A model generated the notes under the pieces. It had not been told where the DNA came from and searched no databases. It saw only the letters and a list, made by a program, of their open reading frames with translations. From Pseudomonas sp. GD03858 (GTDB lineage Bacteria; Pseudomonadota; Gammaproteobacteria; Pseudomonadales; Pseudomonadaceae): a stretch of DNA of 64,000 bases. A program made the position numbers and the translations under genes. Positions within the stretch are counted from its first letter, which is position 1. Each line of letters starts with the position of its first letter. The stretch lies in assembly GCF_029840925.1 (NCBI RefSeq), contig NZ_JAOCDM010000009.1:25504-89503 (forward strand), in the 5' to 3' direction. This document shows, in pieces, positions 24,076 to 33,465 of this stretch.

Positions 24076-25395
24076 TCAGTCAGTGGTGATCCGCGAGTGC
24101 TGCTTGGTGTCCTTCATGGTCGCGTACACCAACAGCGAGCAGGCGATGCAGCCGGTGACGTACCAGTAGAAGCCGGTCTCCATGCCGATGCTCTTGAACC
24201 ACAGGGCCACGTACTCGGCGGTTCCACCGAAGATCGATACGGTCAGCGCGTACGGCAGGCCGACGCCCAGGGCACGGATCTCGGTGGGGAACAGCTCGGC
24301 CTTCACCACCGCGTTGATCGAGGTGTAGCCGCTGACGATGATCAGCGCGGCCATGATCAGGAAGAACGCGCCCCACCAGGTCTGGATGGTGTGCAGGGTG
24401 CTGAGGATCGGCACGGTGAACAGGGTGCCGAGCACGCCGAAGGCGATCAGGATCGGGCGCCGGCCGATCTTGTCGGACAGGCCGCCGATCACCGGCTGCA
24501 GGCACATGAACAGGAACAGCGTGGCCGCCGAGATGGTGGTCGAGTCGCTGATGCTCATGCCCACGGTGTTGACCAGGTACTTCTGCATGTAGGTGGTGTA
24601 GGTGTAGAAGGCCAGGGTGCCGCCCATGGTCAGGCCGACCACGGTCATCAGCTCTTTCGGGTGGCGCATCAGGGTGCGCATCAGGCTTTCCTTGGACTTC
24701 TCCTTCTTGGTGAAGGAGGCGGTCTCTTCCATGCCGCGGCGCAGGTAGAGGGCGACCACCGCGCACAGTGCGCCGATCACGAACGGCACACGCCAGCCCC
24801 AGGCGTACAGCTCCTCGGTAGTCAGCGTGTTCTGCAGGACGATCAGCACCGCCAGGGCGATGAGCTGACCCGAGATCAGGGTCACGTACTGGAAGCTGGA
24901 GAAGAAGCCACGGCGTTCCTTGCTGGCCATCTCGCTCAGGTAGGTGGCCGAGGTTCCGTACTCGCCGCCCACCGACAGGCCTTGCATCAGGCGGGCGATG
25001 ACCAGCAGAACCGGTGCGGCGACGCCGATGGTCTCATAGCCCGGGGTCAGGGCGATGACCAGCGAGCCTGCGCACATCAGCAGTACCGAGGCCATGAGCG
25101 CGGCCTTGCGGCCCTTGCGGTCGGCGTACAGGCCCATCAGCCAGCCACCGATCGGGCGCATGAGGAAGCCCACGGCGAAGATCGCGGCGGTGTTGAGCAG
25201 TTGCGCGGTGGTGTCGCCGGCCGGGAAGAAGGCTTTGGCGAAGTACAGCGAGAATGCGGCGTAGACGTACCAGTCGTACCATTCGACCATGTTGCCGATG
25301 GAGCCACTGAAGATCGATTTGAGGCGGGAGGCGGTGGATTTTTCCGCGGCAGGTGCAACGGCTGCCCCGCTGGGCAGAGTGCTGGCGTTATCCAT
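24076..25395 (-). CDS. MFS dicarboxylate/alpha-ketoglutarate-type permease (KgtP/MHS family)
   Basis: 439 residues with 12 membrane segments, a proton symporter of the metabolite:H+ symporter (MHS) family. Signatures are GNMVEWYDWYVYAAFSLYFA in TM1, RPIGGWLMGLYADRKGRKAA after TM2, and LSVGGEYGTSATYLSEMA. It probably takes up 2-oxoglutarate or related dicarboxylates. Directly upstream are a sigma-54 promoter and, beyond it on the same strand, DctD/DctB-like regulator genes. Its leader carries AAAAACAACGAGAAGG, a candidate Hfq/Crc target overlapping the ribosome binding site. Confidence 0.87.
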   Translation of the reverse strand: MDNASTLPSGAAVAPAAEKSTASRLKSIFSGSIGNMVEWYDWYVYAAFSLYFAKAFFPAGDTTAQLLNTAAIFAVGFLMRPIGGWLMGLYADRKGRKAALMASVLLMCAGSLVIALTPGYETIGVAAPVLLVIARLMQGLSVGGEYGTSATYLSEMASKERRGFFSSFQYVTLISGQLIALAVLIVLQNTLTTEELYAWGWRVPFVIGALCAVVALYLRRGMEETASFTKKEKSKESLMRTLMRHPKELMTVVGLTMGGTLAFYTYTTYMQKYLVNTVGMSISDSTTISAATLFLFMCLQPVIGGLSDKIGRRPILIAFGVLGTLFTVPILSTLHTIQTWWGAFFLIMAALIIVSGYTSINAVVKAELFPTEIRALGVGLPYALTVSIFGGTAEYVALWFKSIGMETGFYWYVTGCIACSLLVYATMKDTKQHSRITTD

Positions 25396-25410
25396 CAGGG
25401 ATACCTTCTC

Positions 25411-25419
25411 GTTGTTTTT
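25411..25419 (-). promoter_or_regulatory. Candidate Hfq/Crc site
   Basis: AAAAACAAC (minus strand) lies 16 bases before the transporter start and immediately next to its GAAGG ribosome binding site. It fits the CA motif used for catabolite repression in P. putida. Motif evidence only. Confidence 0.5.
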
Positions 25420-25455
25420 GTGGAGCGCGCTCGCGGCGCAGCTTGAGAAGGGTTT

Positions 25456-25471
25456 TGCAGGAGCTGTGCCA
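25456..25471 (-). promoter_or_regulatory. Sigma-54 promoter of the MFS transporter
   Basis: The minus strand reads TGGCACAGCTCCTGCA. The -24 GG and -12 GC are exactly 10 bp apart, matching TGGCAC-N5-TTGCA with one difference near -12. It lies about 60 bp before the transporter start codon. The neighbouring regulator gene encodes a sigma-54 activator, so the promoter and its activator fit together. A possible upstream site, GAGCGGAAATTTGCTT (25608-25623), resembles a DctD-type dyad. Confidence 0.8.
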
Positions 25472-25555
25472 AATGGGGGCGCAGTGATCCGTTTGGGTGC
25501 GTCTTGGGCAGTTCAGCTCCCCCGCAGCCCCTGTAGCCTGCGGGTTGTGCAAATC

Positions 25556-25583
25556 CCTGCAGGAGCGGGCTTGCCCCGCGAAG
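25556..25583. repeat. Single REP unit
   Basis: CCTGCAGGAGCGGGCTTGCC then CCGCGAAG: one REP core between the regulator stop and the transporter promoter. Confidence 0.85.
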
Positions 25584-25653
25584 AGGCACTTCGGAGCATC
25601 AATGGATGAGCGGAAATTTGCTTGTTTCGGTGAATGGGTAGGCAAGAATCCGC

Positions 25654-26988
25654 CTATTCACGCTCGAGAAAGTCCTCCCGAGCCAGCCCATGGCGCTGCA
25701 TTTTCTCGTTGAGCGTGCGCCGCGGCAGTTGCAGCGCCTCCATCACGCCCTTGATCTCGCCCTTGTGCTGGCGCAGCGCGGCGCGCAGGCACTGGGCCTC
25801 GAAGGCTTCCATCTGCTCCACCAGCGATTGCCCGCTCGGTACCGCCGCCAGGTTCGCTGAATCCAGCCCCAAGGTATGGCGTTCGGCGGCATTGGCCAGC
25901 TCGCGCACGTTGCCCGGCCAGTCGTGGGCGAGCAGCCGGGCCAGTTGCGCCCCGCCCACAGGTGGCGTTTCGCGTCCGAGGCGTTCGGCGGTGGCGCGGG
26001 CGAAATGCTCGAACAGCAGCGGGATGTCTTCGCGGCGTTCGCGCAGGGGCGCCAGGCGCAGTTCGGCGACGTTCAGGCGGTAGGCCAGGTCTTCGCGGAA
26101 ACGTCCGGCGCGAGCCTCTTCCAGCAGGTCGGGCTTGGTCGCGGCGATGATCCGCAGATCGATGGCAATGCTCTGGTTGGCGCCGAGGCGTTCGAGTTTC
26201 TGCTCCTGGATCACCCGCAGCAACTTGGCTTGCTGGGCCAGTGGCATGCTCTCGATCTCGTCGAGGAACACGGTACCACCGTTGGCGTACTCGAGCTTGC
26301 CGATGCGCTTGCCCTGGGCACCGGTGAAGGCACCGCTTTCATGGCCGAACAGCTCGGCTTCGAACAGCGTTTCGGGAATGGCCGCACAGTTGAGCGCGAC
26401 GAACGGCTTGCCGGCACGCGGGCCGAAATCGTGCAAGCAGCGGGCCACGCGCTCCTTGCCGCTACCGGTTTCGCCGCGGATCAGCACGTTGACCGGCAGG
26501 CCGGCCAGGTCCAGCACCTGGCGCCGCAGCTGCTGCAGGCCCTGGGACATGCCCAGCAGGGTGCCTTCCAGTTGCGCCTTGAGGTCGGCCCGCTCGTGCA
26601 GGCGGCGGTTCTCCAGCACCAGCTGGCGTTTTTCCAACGCCCGGCCAAGGCTGCTCATCAGGTGCTGTGGGGTGAAGGGCTTTTCCAGGAAGTCATAGGC
26701 ACCGCTGCGCATCGCCTCGACCGCCATGGGTACATCGCCATGCCCGGTAAGCAGGATCACCGGCAGGCCGGGGTCGTCCCGTTGCACGCGCTCGAGCAAT
26801 TGCAGGCCGGACAACCCGGGCATGCGCACGTCACTGAGGATCACCCCGGGGAAGTTGCGCGGCAACTGCGCCAGGCATTCCTCGGCGCGGGCGAACAGCT
26901 GCACGCTGAAGCCCGACAGGCTCAGCCACTGTTCCACCGCGCTACGGATGCTGGCTTCGTCGTCGACGACGATCACTGAGTTCAACAT
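25654..26988 (-). CDS. dctD: Sigma-54-dependent response regulator (DctD-like)
   Basis: 444 residues in three domains. The receiver (1-115) has the phosphoacceptor Asp53 in VILSDVRMPG. The AAA+ domain (about 145-375) has Walker A GETGSGKE and the sigma-54-contacting loop ESGAFTGAQG. The C-terminal Fis-type helix-turn-helix includes EALQLPRRTLNEKMQRHG. It activates sigma-54 RNA polymerase, most plausibly at the promoter found at 25456-25471. The start MLNSVIVVDD overlaps the kinase gene by 7 bases, so translation is coupled. Confidence 0.9.
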   Translation of the reverse strand: MLNSVIVVDDEASIRSAVEQWLSLSGFSVQLFARAEECLAQLPRNFPGVILSDVRMPGLSGLQLLERVQRDDPGLPVILLTGHGDVPMAVEAMRSGAYDFLEKPFTPQHLMSSLGRALEKRQLVLENRRLHERADLKAQLEGTLLGMSQGLQQLRRQVLDLAGLPVNVLIRGETGSGKERVARCLHDFGPRAGKPFVALNCAAIPETLFEAELFGHESGAFTGAQGKRIGKLEYANGGTVFLDEIESMPLAQQAKLLRVIQEQKLERLGANQSIAIDLRIIAATKPDLLEEARAGRFREDLAYRLNVAELRLAPLRERREDIPLLFEHFARATAERLGRETPPVGGAQLARLLAHDWPGNVRELANAAERHTLGLDSANLAAVPSGQSLVEQMEAFEAQCLRAALRQHKGEIKGVMEALQLPRRTLNEKMQRHGLAREDFLERE

Positions 26989-28739
26989 GCAGGCTCCAGG
27001 TCGCGGGGCAGGGTGAGGCTGAAACGGGCACCGCCCGGCAGGTTCTCGACCTGCAGGCAACCCCCGGCATCGCTGACGATGCCATAGGAGATCGCCAGTC
27101 CCAAACCCAGCCCTTCACCCACCGGCTTGGTAGTGAAGAAGGGGTCGAAGACCTTGGCCAGGTCACACTCGCGGATGCCTCCGCCAGAGTCCAGCACGCT
27201 CAGGCGCCATTGCCCATCGTCGGCTTCGATGCGAATCTCCAGGCGTTTGTAACGTTTGTCGGCCATGGCGTCGAGGGCGTTGCGCAGCAGGTTGATCAGC
27301 ACCTGCTCCAGGCGGATCGCGTCGCCGCGCACCCACGCTGGCCGTGCCAGGTACAGCGCCACTTCTACCGCCTCGGCGCGGATACGGGCATCGAGCAGGT
27401 GCAGGGCCTGATCGACCACCAGCGCCAGGTCGAGGCGTTCGCGCAGGCCGCCAGGGCTGTTGCGGGCGAAGGTTTTCAGATGACCGGTGAGCGCGGCCAT
27501 GCGCGTGAGCATCTGTTCCAGTGGCTCCAGGGCCTGGCGCGCTTGCTCGTGGCGACCATGGTCGAGCAGCAGCCGCAGGGTTTCCAACTGCATGCGCTGA
27601 GTCGTCAACGGCTGGTTGATTTCATGGGCCAGCGCTGCCGACATCTGCCCCAGCGCCGCCAGCTTGGCCGACTGCACCAGGCCTTCCTGGGCGGTGCGCA
27701 GTTCGCGGGTGCGCTCTTCGACCTGGCGCTTGAGCTCTTCGCGGCTGCGCTGGCGCAGCCGGGCCAGGCGCAGGCGCTGGCTGACGAACAGGGCGGCGAA
27801 CACCAGGCTCAGCCAGATCGCCGCGGCGGCCAGGGCGGCGTTGCGACCATCCTCCGCGACCTGCGGCTTGCGCAGCAAGTGCAGGGTCCAGCCTTCTGCC
27901 TCCAATGGCAGGCTCTCCCAGAGGTATTCGGCAGTGCCGTCCGGGCCTTGCACACGGGTCAGGTGGCTGGTGTCGGTGAAGCGCGTCAGGGCCTGGTGTT
28001 GCAAGGGCACCAAGGGTTGCTTGTCATACTGGCGGGTTTCGGCCAGCTCGGCGCGGTCGGCGCCGGACAAGGGGTGCAACTCGCGGTAGCGCCAGCCGTC
28101 CTGGTTGGCGATGAAGGTGATGCCGCGGGCGTCGCTGACCAGCAGGATATCGCTGCCCTGGCGCCACTCGCGCTCGAGTTCGGGGAACTCCAGCTTGACC
28201 ACCATGGCGCCGAGGAAGCGACCCTGTTCGTCGGTCACAGCGCTGGACAGGAAATAACCTGGTACGCCGCTGGTCACGCCGACCGCGTAGAAGCGCCCGC
28301 TGCCCTGGCTGCGAGTCTGCTTGAAGTAGGGGCGAAAGCCGTAGTTGGAGCCGACGTAGGTGGTCGGTAGGCGCCAGTTGCTGGCCGCGATGGCCAGGCC
28401 GGTGCGGTCGAGCAGTTCCAGGGTCGAGGAATTGGCGGCGCCGTTGATGCGTTCGAGCTTGCGGTTGAGGGCATCCTGCACCGGTTCGGTGACCGGGCCA
28501 CGCAGGGCGTCGATCAGCTCCGGATCCAGCGCCAGCACAGCGGGCAGGGCACGGTAGCGCTCGATCAGGGTGTGCAGCGCGTTGGCGTACAGGCTCAGTT
28601 GCTGGCTGGCCCGGCGAGCGTCGGTTTCCATCGCCTGGCGCTTGGCCTGTTGCATGGCCCAGCCGGCGCTGAGGCCGGTACCGAGCAGGATCAGCAGGAT
28701 GATCAAGCCCAGGCGCAGGGTGCGGAAGGATGAGGGCAT
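26982..28739 (-). CDS. dctB: C4-dicarboxylate-type sensor histidine kinase (DctB-like)
   Basis: 585 residues. TM1 is at about 8-28 and TM2 at about 300-320, flanking a periplasmic dCache/PDC sensor domain (about 35-290; YVGSNYGFRPYFKQTRSQGS is the recognisable DctB-like part). A cytoplasmic coiled-coil leads to the dimerisation helix with the phosphorylated His372 in ALAHEINQPL. A HATPase domain follows, with N-box LLRNALDAM and G-box GLGLGLAISYGI. It is the upstream partner of the overlapping response regulator, presumably sensing the dicarboxylate or 2-oxoacid carried by the MFS transporter. Confidence 0.9.
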   Translation of the reverse strand: MPSSFRTLRLGLIILLILLGTGLSAGWAMQQAKRQAMETDARRASQQLSLYANALHTLIERYRALPAVLALDPELIDALRGPVTEPVQDALNRKLERINGAANSSTLELLDRTGLAIAASNWRLPTTYVGSNYGFRPYFKQTRSQGSGRFYAVGVTSGVPGYFLSSAVTDEQGRFLGAMVVKLEFPELEREWRQGSDILLVSDARGITFIANQDGWRYRELHPLSGADRAELAETRQYDKQPLVPLQHQALTRFTDTSHLTRVQGPDGTAEYLWESLPLEAEGWTLHLLRKPQVAEDGRNAALAAAAIWLSLVFAALFVSQRLRLARLRQRSREELKRQVEERTRELRTAQEGLVQSAKLAALGQMSAALAHEINQPLTTQRMQLETLRLLLDHGRHEQARQALEPLEQMLTRMAALTGHLKTFARNSPGGLRERLDLALVVDQALHLLDARIRAEAVEVALYLARPAWVRGDAIRLEQVLINLLRNALDAMADKRYKRLEIRIEADDGQWRLSVLDSGGGIRECDLAKVFDPFFTTKPVGEGLGLGLAISYGIVSDAGGCLQVENLPGGARFSLTLPRDLEPAC

Positions 28740-28778
28740 GGGGCGGATCCGGGATCTCGGTTGTCTGTGTCGGCCTCA

Positions 28779-28843
28779 TCGCCGGGCAAGCCCACTCCCA
28801 CGGGGTTTCGTGCATCCCCTGTGGGAGCGGGCTTGCCCGCGAA
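28779..28843. repeat. Inverted REP pair
   Basis: GCCGGGCAAGCCCACTCCCA and GTGGGAGCGGGCTTGCCCGC face each other in the 118-bp gap between the bglX stop and the sensor kinase start. Confidence 0.9.
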
Positions 28844-28857
28844 TCGGCCGGACTTGC

Positions 28858-31149
28858 TTAGCGCAGCTCGAAACTCTGCTGTTGCACCGTCTGCGAATCG
28901 AGCCCGATCTGCACGTCGAACTGGCCCGCTTCGGCAACCCGTTGCAGTTGACCATTGTAGAACTTCAGGTCTTCCTCACTGATGTCGAAGGTCAAGGTTC
29001 GCGCTTCGCCGGCCTTGAGCATCAGCTTCTGGAAGTTCTTCAGTTCCTTCACTGGCCGGCTCATCGACGCGCTCTCGTCGCGAATGTAGAGCTGCACCAC
29101 GGTCTCGCCGTCACGCTTGCCGGTGTTCTTCACGGTCACCTTGGCTTGCAGGGTGGCGCCGCGCTCGAGTGTCTTGTGCGACAGCTTCAGTCCGGACAGT
29201 TCGAAGTTCGTGTAGCTCAGGCCGTAGCCGAACGGATACAGCGGGCCATTGGGCTCTTCGAAGTACTGCGAGGTGTAGTTGCCCGGCTTGCCCGGCGTGA
29301 ACGGGCGGCCGATGCGCATGTTGTTGTAGTACATCGGGATCTGCCCGACCGAGCGCGGGAAGGTGATGGCCAGGCGTCCGGAAGGGTTGTAGTCGCCGAA
29401 CAGCACGTCGGCGATGGCGTTGCCGCCTTCGGTACCGCTGAACCAGGTCTCGAGGATGGCGTCGGCCTGCTCGCGCTCCCAGGCGATCGACAGCGGACGA
29501 CCGTTCATCAGTACCAGCACCAGGGGCTTGCCGGTGGCCTTGAGCGCCTTGATCAGGTCACGCTGAACCGCCGGAATCTCCAGGGTGGTGCGGCTCGAGG
29601 ATTCGTGGGACATGCCACGGGATTCGCCGACCACGGCGACCACCACATCCGATTGCTTCGCCGCCTTGACCGCTTCGTCGATCAGCACAGCGGCTGGGCG
29701 TGGGTCGTCGATGATCTCCGGGGCGGCGAAGTTGAGGAAGTTCAGGTAGTCGAACATCGCCTTGTCGCCGGTGACGTTCGAACCCTTGGCATAGACCACC
29801 TGGGCCTTGCCGGCAACGGCGCGGGCCAAGCCTTCGCGCACGGTGACCGAGTGCTCCGGGCGACCGTCGGCGGCCCAGCTACCCATCATGTCGATCGGCG
29901 CGTCGGCCAGCGGGCCGACCAGGGCGATGGTGCCGGCCTTTTTCAGCGGCAGGGTCTGGTCGCGGTTCTCCAGCAGCACCAGGCTGCGGCGGGCGACGTC
30001 GCGTGCGGCGTCGCGGTGCAGGCGGTCATTGCCGTAATACTCCTCGAGGTCGGTTTCGGCCTTGCCGATGCGCACGTACGGATCCTTGAACAGGCCCATG
30101 TCGTACTTGGCACCGAGCACTTCGCGCACCGCCTGGTCCAGTTCGGCCTGAGTGACTTCGCCGGACTTGAGCAGGCCCGGCAGTTCCTCGCCGTAGAGGG
30201 TGTCGTTCATGCTCATGTCGATGCCGGCCTTGATCGCCAGCTTGGCGGCCTCGCGGCCATCGCGGGCCACGCCATGGCGGATCAGTTCCTGGATGGCGCC
30301 GTGATCGCTGATGGTCACGCCCTTGAAGCCCCACTCCTTGCGCAGCAGGTCGTTCATCAGCCAGGTATTGGAGGTGGCCGGCACGCCGTTGATCGAGTTC
30401 AGCGCCACCATCACCCCGCCGGCCCCGGCGTCGAGCGCGGCGCGGTAGGGCGGCAGGTAGTCGTTGTACATCTTCGGCAGGCTCATATCGACCGTGTTGT
30501 AGTCGCGCCCGCCCTCCACCGCGCCATACAGGGCGAAGTGCTTGACGATGGCCATGATGCTGTCGGGATTGGCCGGGCTCGAGCCCTGGAACGACTTGAC
30601 CATCACCTGGCCGATTTTCGAGGTCAGGTAGGTGTCTTCGCCGAAGCCTTCACTGGTGCGGCCCCAGCGTGGGTCGCGGGCGATGTCGACCATCGGCGCG
30701 AAGGTCATGTCGAGCGAGTCGGCGGCGGCTTCGATGGCCGAGGTGCGCCCGACCTTGGCGATGGCATCCATGTCCCAGGTGGCGGCCAGGCCCAGGCTGA
30801 TCGGGAAGATGGTGCGCTCGCCGTGGATGGTGTCGTAGGCGAAGAACATCGGGATCTTCAGGCGGCTGCGCATGGCGGCGTCCTGCATCGGCCGGTTCTC
30901 GGGAGCGGTGCGCGAGTTGAAGGTGCCGCCGATGCGTCCGGCGGCGATTTCCTCGCGGATCTTCTCGCGGGGCATCTCGGGGCCGATGCTGATCAGGCGC
31001 AGCTGGCCGATCTTCTCGGCCTCGGTCATTTGCCCGACCAGGTGATCGATGAACGCCTGCTTGTCCTGCAGGGGCGCGGCGGTGGGGGCGGCAAGGGCCG
31101 CCTGACTGGCAAGGCCCATGGCCAGGCCCAGCAAAGACAGTTTCATCAT
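28858..31149 (-). CDS. bglX: Periplasmic beta-glucosidase (GH3)
   Basis: 763 residues. The signal peptide (about 20 residues, LASQAALAA|PTAAP) exports it to the periplasm. The GH3 N-terminal barrel has DKQAFIDHLVGQMTEAEKIG, then MFAPMVDIARDPRWGRTSEGFGED split over two strands, and the nucleophile Asp in GVTISDHG. The C-terminal sandwich has PLYPFGYGLSYT and a fibronectin III-like domain. It hydrolyses beta-linked glucosides and cello-oligosaccharides. Two adjacent ATG codons (31149 and 31146) are possible starts; GGAA lies just upstream. The promoter region (31150-31349) is shared with the divergent TPM gene. Confidence 0.93.
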   Translation of the reverse strand: MMKLSLLGLAMGLASQAALAAPTAAPLQDKQAFIDHLVGQMTEAEKIGQLRLISIGPEMPREKIREEIAAGRIGGTFNSRTAPENRPMQDAAMRSRLKIPMFFAYDTIHGERTIFPISLGLAATWDMDAIAKVGRTSAIEAAADSLDMTFAPMVDIARDPRWGRTSEGFGEDTYLTSKIGQVMVKSFQGSSPANPDSIMAIVKHFALYGAVEGGRDYNTVDMSLPKMYNDYLPPYRAALDAGAGGVMVALNSINGVPATSNTWLMNDLLRKEWGFKGVTISDHGAIQELIRHGVARDGREAAKLAIKAGIDMSMNDTLYGEELPGLLKSGEVTQAELDQAVREVLGAKYDMGLFKDPYVRIGKAETDLEEYYGNDRLHRDAARDVARRSLVLLENRDQTLPLKKAGTIALVGPLADAPIDMMGSWAADGRPEHSVTVREGLARAVAGKAQVVYAKGSNVTGDKAMFDYLNFLNFAAPEIIDDPRPAAVLIDEAVKAAKQSDVVVAVVGESRGMSHESSSRTTLEIPAVQRDLIKALKATGKPLVLVLMNGRPLSIAWEREQADAILETWFSGTEGGNAIADVLFGDYNPSGRLAITFPRSVGQIPMYYNNMRIGRPFTPGKPGNYTSQYFEEPNGPLYPFGYGLSYTNFELSGLKLSHKTLERGATLQAKVTVKNTGKRDGETVVQLYIRDESASMSRPVKELKNFQKLMLKAGEARTLTFDISEEDLKFYNGQLQRVAEAGQFDVQIGLDSQTVQQQSFELR

Positions 31150-31349
31150 CAATTCCGTTGTCGAGTGTATGCGGTTGATCGAGACGTTTCGCACGCCTGT
31201 TGTTGTAAGGGCCGCTGGCTGTTTTTCGGATCATTCTCCAGGATCCGGTGCAGGCGCGGATTATGCCTTATATGGGGCGCTTGTTGAGATACACTCTCGC
31301 CACCCGAGTGCCGGGATAACAATGACAAGAACGCTCGAGAGACGATGGC

Positions 31350-31958
31350 ATGACCGAATACGAACAGCGGCAGATCGCCGAGGCGATCGCCCGCGCCGAG
31401 CGGCGCACCGACGCGGAACTGGTGACGGTACTGGCCCGTCGCGCCGATGACTTCCCCTACCTGCCCCTGCTCTGGGCCGCCTTGCTGGCCCTGCTGGTGC
31501 CGGGTGTGCTGCACCTGTGGCTGGGCGGTATCGGGGTCAACGGCCTGTTGCTGGCACAGATGCTGACGTTCATCGGGTTATGCCTGCTGCTGCGTCACCC
31601 GCGTCTGGCGGTCTGGGTTGTGCCGACGGTATTGCGCCGCCGGCGTGCTTCCGGGCTGGCCCGACAGCAGTTTCTCGAGCTCAATCTGCAGCGCACGGCG
31701 GGTGCGACCGGGGTGCTGATCTTCGTCAGCGAGGCCGAGCGCCATGTCGAGATCCTGGTCGACGAGGGCATCGCCCGGCACTTGCCCGAGCAAGCGCGAG
31801 AAGCGATCGTCGCGCGGTTCACCGAACAGGTGCGCCATGGCCAGACGTTGCAAGGGTTCGTCGAGTGCATCGAGGCCTGTGGCGAGCTGCTCAGCGAGCA
31901 TGTGCCGCCGACTCATGCGCGCAATGAGCTGCCCAACCGCCTGGTGATTCTCGACTGA
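31350..31958 (+). CDS. TPM-domain membrane protein
   Basis: 202 residues. The N-terminal helix and TPM (TLP18.3/Psb32/MOLO-1) strands RRTDAELVTVLARR flank two membrane segments (about residues 35-80). The second half (GATGVLIFVSEAERHVEILV, DEGIARHL) completes the TPM fold. It resembles the second, cytoplasm-facing TPM protein that normally follows LemA and a longer TPM protein, but here it stands alone. Function is not established for this subgroup. It is divergent from bglX. Confidence 0.8.
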   Translation: MTEYEQRQIAEAIARAERRTDAELVTVLARRADDFPYLPLLWAALLALLVPGVLHLWLGGIGVNGLLLAQMLTFIGLCLLLRHPRLAVWVVPTVLRRRRASGLARQQFLELNLQRTAGATGVLIFVSEAERHVEILVDEGIARHLPEQAREAIVARFTEQVRHGQTLQGFVECIEACGELLSEHVPPTHARNELPNRLVILD

Positions 31959-31967
31959 TCCGTGCCG

Positions 31968-32041
31968 TGGGCGCGGGGTCGCCCGCGCGGCAGGCCCGCG
32001 GCGGCAATCCGACCAGCCCGCTGCCACAGGGGTTCGCGATG
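31968..32041. repeat. Degenerate REP-like inverted repeats
   Basis: GGGCGCGGGGTCGCCCGCGC and CCGCTGCCACAGGGGTTCGC face each other in the gap between the TPM and methyltransferase genes. Divergence from the REP core is high. Confidence 0.5.
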
Positions 32042-32109
32042 AGCCGGCATCGACGTAGAATGCCCCGCATTGCGCATCGCGCCCCCCGCATTTCGAGGCA
32101 CCCGTTCCC

Positions 32110-33330
32110 ATGTCTTCCCCTTCTTCTGCCCCCTGCGCGCCGGATGCGCGTGCCCAGTTCCTGACTCTGCTGGCCGATGCCCTGGCCGATGGCAGCCTGG
32201 GCAAGCTGGTGCTGGCCCGCCACGTCGGCGCCGACCAGACCCTGCAACGGATCATCGCCAAGCCGGTGCAGCTCAAGGGGCAGGCCTGCCTGCAACTGGT
32301 CTACCGCCACCAGACTCGCGACATCACCCGCAACCTGCCGTTGGACCAGGCGCAGGCGCTGGTTGCCGAACTGTTGCCGGAGAGCTTTCGCAACGCCCAC
32401 CTGTTCACCGTCGCAGGCGAAGTGCAGCTGGGTTTCAGCAAGAAAGGCAAGCCGATGTTGCAGCGCCACCTGGCGCAGCAGGTCCAGTCCGAAGCGGCCA
32501 CGGCCGGACATGACCGGCAGAAGAAGCGCTACCTGGAGCTGTCGCGGCCGTTCCTGCGCGACCTCGGGGTGACCGACGCGCAAGGCGCGCTGATCCCGTC
32601 GATGTCGCGCAAGTGGAAGCAGATCAACAAGTTCATCGAAGTCTTCGATCACGCTCTGGCGGGCGCGCCGGTCGCGGCGGACCAGCTGTTGCGGGTGGCC
32701 GACTTCGGCTCGGGCAAGGGCTACCTGACTTTCGCCATGCACGACTACCTGCGCAATACCTTGGGACGTGAGGCGCAGGTCACCGGTGTCGAGCTGCGCC
32801 CGGACATGGTCGAGCTGTGCAACGCCGCCGCCGCGCGCCTGGAACATCCGGGCCTGGTCTTTGAATGTGGCGATGTGCGCAGCGTGGTGCCCGAGGCCAT
32901 CGAGGTGATGATCGCCCTGCATGCCTGCGACATCGCCACCGACTACGCCATCCATACCGGTGTTCGCTGCAACGCCGCGATCATCATGTGCTCGCCATGC
33001 TGCCACAAGCAGATCCGCCCGCAGATGCACAGTCCTGGCCTGCTGCAGCCGATGCTGCAATACGGCCTGCACCTTGGGCAGCAGGCCGAGATGCTCACCG
33101 ACAGTCTGCGTGCCCTGTATCTGGAGGCCTGTGGCTACGAGACCAAGGTCTTTGAGTTCATTTCGCTGGAGCACACCAACAAGAACAAGATGATCCTCGC
33201 CGTCAAGCGTCGCCAGCCACAGGACAACGCGGCCCTGCTGGAGAAGATCGCCGAACTCAAGGCGTTCTATGGCGTGCGCGAGCACTGCCTGGAAACCCTG
33301 CTGCTGGCGGATGGGCTGATCACCGGTTAG
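32110..33330 (+). CDS. Class I SAM-dependent methyltransferase (METTL25/GSTCD-like)
   Basis: 406 residues. An N-terminal domain (1-150) of unknown fold is followed by a Rossmann methyltransferase with the SAM motif RVADFGSGKGYLTFAMHDYL (about 197-216). Further on are TGVELRPDMVELCN, VMIALHACDIATDYAI and the motif SPCCHK, which is shared with the METTL25/GSTCD group of eukaryotic and bacterial methyltransferases. By analogy an RNA substrate is plausible but unproven. The cysteines of SPCCHK could bind metal. Single-gene unit with no operon partner. Confidence 0.82.
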   Translation: MSSPSSAPCAPDARAQFLTLLADALADGSLGKLVLARHVGADQTLQRIIAKPVQLKGQACLQLVYRHQTRDITRNLPLDQAQALVAELLPESFRNAHLFTVAGEVQLGFSKKGKPMLQRHLAQQVQSEAATAGHDRQKKRYLELSRPFLRDLGVTDAQGALIPSMSRKWKQINKFIEVFDHALAGAPVAADQLLRVADFGSGKGYLTFAMHDYLRNTLGREAQVTGVELRPDMVELCNAAAARLEHPGLVFECGDVRSVVPEAIEVMIALHACDIATDYAIHTGVRCNAAIIMCSPCCHKQIRPQMHSPGLLQPMLQYGLHLGQQAEMLTDSLRALYLEACGYETKVFEFISLEHTNKNKMILAVKRRQPQDNAALLEKIAELKAFYGVREHCLETLLLADGLITG

Positions 33331-33447
33331 GTCAGCTGCAAGCGTTTCCCTGTTTGCGATAGGACGCTTCTGAAGCGCTGGTCGTGGGGCGGATGAATGG
33401 TGTGCGCGATCTAGGCTGGGTCGGGATGACGTCTGTCGGCGTCTCTT

Positions 33448-33465
33448 GGTTGTCACTTGACAACC
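33448..33465. promoter_or_regulatory. Palindromic operator candidate upstream of the HicA-like pair
   Basis: GGTTGTCA-CT-TGACAACC: perfect 8-bp arms. The right arm contains a TTGACA hexamer (33457-33462) that could be a -35 element, with CATACT at 33479-33484 as a weak -10. It ends 31 bp before the first start codon. The downstream HTH protein is the obvious candidate repressor. Confidence 0.6.

Noticed and set aside
28570..31287. 905-codon plus-strand frame opposite bglX
   Set aside because: Antisense shadow of a well-defined GH3 enzyme; the composition is not protein-like and there is no ribosome binding site.
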